DNA of 42,315 bases from an uncultured Eubacteriales bacterium (lineage in GTDB: Bacteria; Bacillota; Clostridia; Oscillospirales; CAG-272): the NCBI GenBank assembly GCA_934433485.1, contig CAKRZR010000019.1, positions 1 to 42,315 on the forward strand, in the 5' to 3' direction. Positions 40,266 to 42,315 of the stretch are shown piece by piece. The translations under genes and the position numbers were made by a program. Under the pieces are notes generated by a model that saw only the letters and a list, made by a program, of their open reading frames with translations, did not search any database and was not told where the DNA came from. The stretch's first letter is position 1; every line of letters begins with the position of its first letter.

Positions 40266-41471
40266 GTGAAAAAGGGAAGAATCATCGCGCTGGTCGTGGC
40301 ACTGCTCATTCCGACTGCCATGGTCGCGGGGTATCAGTATTTGTTCGGCAGGATGGACAGGGACAAGTTTGTCGTACCGGAATCGCTGTCGGTCGTGGAT
40401 ACCGGAAACATCGTCCGTGTACCGACGATCGAACAGGAAACGGTCTCCGAGGGTATTCTCGACGAGGACGGCAACCTCACCGATCTGAAGCTGCCGGAGG
40501 AGGCGATTGCGATCCTGGAAGCAGCCACCGCCGATACAACGGAGACGGAAACCGTCCCGGAAACAGAAGTGGTACAGGAAACGGAGACGGCACCGGAAAC
40601 CGAGACCAAAGCGCCCGAGACAAAGACACCCGAAACCAAGCCCGTCGAGACCAAACCGGTCGGCGACGCAGTGCAGCTCAACCAGCACATGAGCTATCTC
40701 CTGCCGGGATCGGATAAGATCAAGGTCTTTGTCGCCTACGGTCTGGACGCGAAAACGGCTTCCGACGTCATCATCCTGACCGCGGTCGATCCGATCCACA
40801 ATAAAGTGAAAATCATCTCCATCGCGCGCGACACATATTCGTATATCTCCGAAAAGGGTGCGCATTCCAAGCTCAACTACGCCTATTCCATGGGCGGCGC
40901 ACCGCTCGCGGTCAAGACGCTGAACGAGAATTTCTATCTCCACGTCGAGGATTATGTCGCCGTCGATTTCGAGCAGATCACAAGCCTTGTCGACGTTATG
41001 GGCGGTGTGGATGTGGAGCTGCGGGAGGACGAGATCCAGGCGATCACCGCTTTCCGCGACATCATGACGCCCGGTGTGAACCACTTAAACGGCGAACAGG
41101 CGCTGTCCTACGCCAGACTGCGATATATCGACAACGACCTGTCGCGCAATACCAGACAGCGCAAGATCGTCGCGTCCCTGTACGAAAAATTCAAAGGGCT
41201 GAGCGTCGCCAAGTACCCGGAGCTGATCCGGGAAACCGCCGGACTGTGCGCCACCTCCTTCACGGACGCGGAGATCCTCTCGCTCGGCACCACGGTGCTC
41301 GGCATGAAAAACTGCACCTTTGAACAGTACAATTTCCCGAACGCCAGCACCGACTGCTGGACCGGTTACATAGACGAGCTGCTCTATTTCGTGTACGATA
41401 CCAGCATCGTCAGCGACCAGATTTATAAAATCATCTACGAGGATTACTACGTCAGCGGCTATGTATCATAG
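40266..41471 (+). CDS. LytR-CpsA-Psr (LCP) family cell-wall ligase
   Basis: A 401-residue protein with one N-terminal membrane helix (about 5-27, ALVVALLIPTAMVAGYQYLF), an outside linker rich in Thr/Glu/Pro with repeated ET and PETE blocks (about 95-138), and an LCP domain (about 150-330). LCP landmarks are DVIILTAVDP, IISIARDTYSYI, KLNYAYSMGG, LVDVMGGVDVEL and the arginine cluster YARLRYIDNDLSRNTRQRKI. These enzymes transfer undecaprenyl-linked wall polymers such as teichoic acid or capsule to peptidoglycan. GTG at 40266 is taken as the start, with GAGG eight bases ahead; the open frame further upstream runs through the promoter. Monocistronic. Confidence 0.92.
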   Translation: MKKGRIIALVVALLIPTAMVAGYQYLFGRMDRDKFVVPESLSVVDTGNIVRVPTIEQETVSEGILDEDGNLTDLKLPEEAIAILEAATADTTETETVPETEVVQETETAPETETKAPETKTPETKPVETKPVGDAVQLNQHMSYLLPGSDKIKVFVAYGLDAKTASDVIILTAVDPIHNKVKIISIARDTYSYISEKGAHSKLNYAYSMGGAPLAVKTLNENFYLHVEDYVAVDFEQITSLVDVMGGVDVELREDEIQAITAFRDIMTPGVNHLNGEQALSYARLRYIDNDLSRNTRQRKIVASLYEKFKGLSVAKYPELIRETAGLCATSFTDAEILSLGTTVLGMKNCTFEQYNFPNASTDCWTGYIDELLYFVYDTSIVSDQIYKIIYEDYYVSGYVS

Positions 41472-41485
41472 GAGGGCTTTTTCTT

Positions 41486-41517
41486 CTGTCTAAAGACAGC
41501 ATAGCTGGTGGTTTTTT
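41486..41517 (+). terminator. Possible terminator after the LCP gene
   Basis: CTGTC (41486-41490) pairs with GACAG (41495-41499), then a short gap and six T residues (41512-41517). Stem and spacing are poor. Confidence 0.4.
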
Positions 41518-41581
41518 CTCATTTTTTGTGTGGGTGATTTCTGGAACGATTTCCATTTCTCCCGAATCTGTTTGAAGAGTT

Positions 41582-42054
41582 TCAGGGGGGGGCGGTAGTG
41601 GCTGGGAGACTGTTATATTGTGAAGAGTAGTCTTTGTCGAGTTCAGTACCCTCAAAGACATTGTTGCCAAATAAAACAGATGCCGGGAGTTGTACTTCTT
41701 TAAGTGAATAACAGTACGCAAAAGCTTTATCATTGATACTTACAGTGGTTTGTGGAACAGAATCGAATTCTATGGTTTCCCAATAAATACAATTATCGAA
41801 TGCACTTACTCCAATGTACTCAATATTTGAGGACATTCTGATTTGCTGAAGTCCTTCGTTCATGTAATAACAACAAAGAAATGCGTAATCTTCAAGTTAA
41901 TACTGCAAGTCCATTTTCGTTATACTCAACTGGAAAATCTTGTGATAAAGAAATGTCAGATGATTGGAAAGTACATGAAGGCAGAGTGAGAATTAGTAAA
42001 AACGTCACAAGAAACGCAAGAATCAATGATTTCAGAACCCTTTTCGTTTTTCAT
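41582..42054 (-). pseudogene. BspA-like LRR lipoprotein, frameshifted at three places
   Basis: ATG at 42054 follows a perfect GGAGGTG site but leads into a short wrong frame; with one A less in the A5 run (42047-42051) it would read MKTKRVLKSLILAFLVTFLL then a lipobox ending LPSC. That frame stops near 41895; one base less in TTAA would connect it to the LRR_5-type part (QQIRMSSNIEYIGVSAFDNC, INDKAFAYCYSLKEVQLPAS). This in turn stops at 41582 right after a run of eight G (41585-41592); with seven the frame continues PETLQTDSGEMEIVPE toward 41452. The gene was thus a surface lipoprotein with leucine-rich repeats, now broken or switched off. The region is clearly AT-richer than the rest of the window, a sign of transfer. 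Confidence 0.7.
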
Positions 42055-42103
42055 CACCTCCAGATTTTATGACTTTACTACGCTTTTAAATTTGCTTGAA
42101 AAA

Positions 42104-42160
42104 AGCGCATAGTGTGGATTCGCAGGAATAGCAACTATCCTGTGACCAACCCTATGCGCT
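42104..42160 (-). terminator. Large hairpin terminator overlapping the small-ORF stop
   Basis: AGCGCATAG (42104-42112) pairs with CTATGCGCT (42152-42160); inside, CAGGAATAG and CTATCCTG pair around CAA. On the minus strand the stem is followed by TTTTTTC, so it ends transcription coming from the right edge, just before the LRR pseudogene. Confidence 0.75.
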
Positions 42161-42271
42161 AATATGAATGCGTTTAATCGGATATAGTATTGTTTTGATC
42201 AGTTCATGTTTATCCGATGTATTAGGCATAGGATGGAACACTGTGCATTCGAAGCACTGGAAAAATACCAT
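42152..42271 (-). CDS. Small ORF, 39 residues, unknown
   Basis: ATG at 42271 lies six bases after GGGGGTGATC-type ribosome site sequence and opens 39 codons ending in TAG (42154-42152). The product begins MVFFQCFECTVFHPMP and is slightly basic at its C-terminus (YPIKRIHISA), with a CxxC pair near the N-terminus. The stop codon lies within the terminator hairpin at 42104-42160. It could be a real small protein, a leader peptide for attenuation of the LRR gene behind it, or the tail remnant of a larger gene; I do not recognise it. Confidence 0.4.
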   Translation of the reverse strand: MVFFQCFECTVFHPMPNTSDKHELIKTILYPIKRIHISA

Positions 42272-42315
42272 ATCGATCACCCCCATTCATAAAATTCCAA
42301 CTGATCTATTGTGAT

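Noticed and set aside
41452..41733. Separate 93-codon minus-strand gene
   Set aside because: Its useful part is the continuation of the LRR gene after the G8 tract; its start region is an out-of-frame reading of that same gene and its end runs into the LCP gene.

Overview
The window looks like a chromosome segment of a GC-rich (roughly 55-60% by eye) Gram-positive anaerobe of class Clostridia, most likely a gut Oscillospirales-type bacterium. The evidence is strong AGGAGG-type ribosome binding sites, TTGACA-N17-TATAAT promoters, pyruvate phosphate dikinase, the DapL route to diaminopimelate, XRE regulators with helical repeats, LCP, BspA-like LRR and DUF4091 proteins. This placement is inference; there is no rRNA to confirm it.

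Layout. 1-153: 3' end of a large serine recombinase, probably the edge of an integrated element. 233-5000: PnuC-type vitamin transporter and a heterodimeric ABC exporter (minus). 5100-7310: a LysR regulator divergent from a split two-gene chromate (CHR) transporter. 7350-8900: a decayed DUF998 membrane protein and a SAM methyltransferase. 8924-10233: a secreted protein with a frameshift in its signal peptide. 10472-13099: ppdK. 13369-16687: a membrane protein of unknown function and two paralogous XRE regulators with about 28-residue LDY..ED repeats. 16902-21472: a run of minus-strand genes (TudS/DUF523-like protein, dapF, dapL, esterase, SGNH hydrolase). 21646-21721: tRNA-Arg(ACG). 21837-24627: XRE/helical-repeat regulator overlapping an ABC exporter. 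24940-26397: membrane-anchored parvulin foldase. 26564-31345: a plus-strand group for plant glycan breakdown (beta-helix pectinase-like protein, SGNH esterase, small export-like membrane protein, GH35 beta-galactosidase). 31416-35039: a cytosolic parvulin and a secreted von Willebrand A protein whose N-terminus carries an L,D-transpeptidase-like H...STGC signature. 35215-37206: ECF sigma factor and its membrane partner, preceded by an ECF-like promoter. 37319-38403: AzlCD branched-chain amino acid exporter. 38526-40064: DUF4091/GH123-like protein. 40266-41471: LytR-CpsA-Psr cell-wall ligase. 41582-42315: an AT-rich tail with a frameshifted LRR lipoprotein and a 39-codon small ORF ending in a terminator hairpin.

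How the parts fit. The glycosidases and esterases (GH28-like, GH35, SGNH, DUF4091) have no signal peptides, which points to processing of imported oligosaccharides inside the cell. The envelope genes (LCP, VWA/L,D-transpeptidase-like, parvulins, sigma/anti-sigma) form a second theme. Most transcription units end in clear intrinsic terminators and begin with consensus-like promoters. The most unusual items are the XRE paralog pair with a near-identical 335-bp 5' block joined to diverged repeat arrays, the VWA/L,D-transpeptidase-like fusion, and two surface proteins with frameshifts in short repeats or homopolymer tracts.
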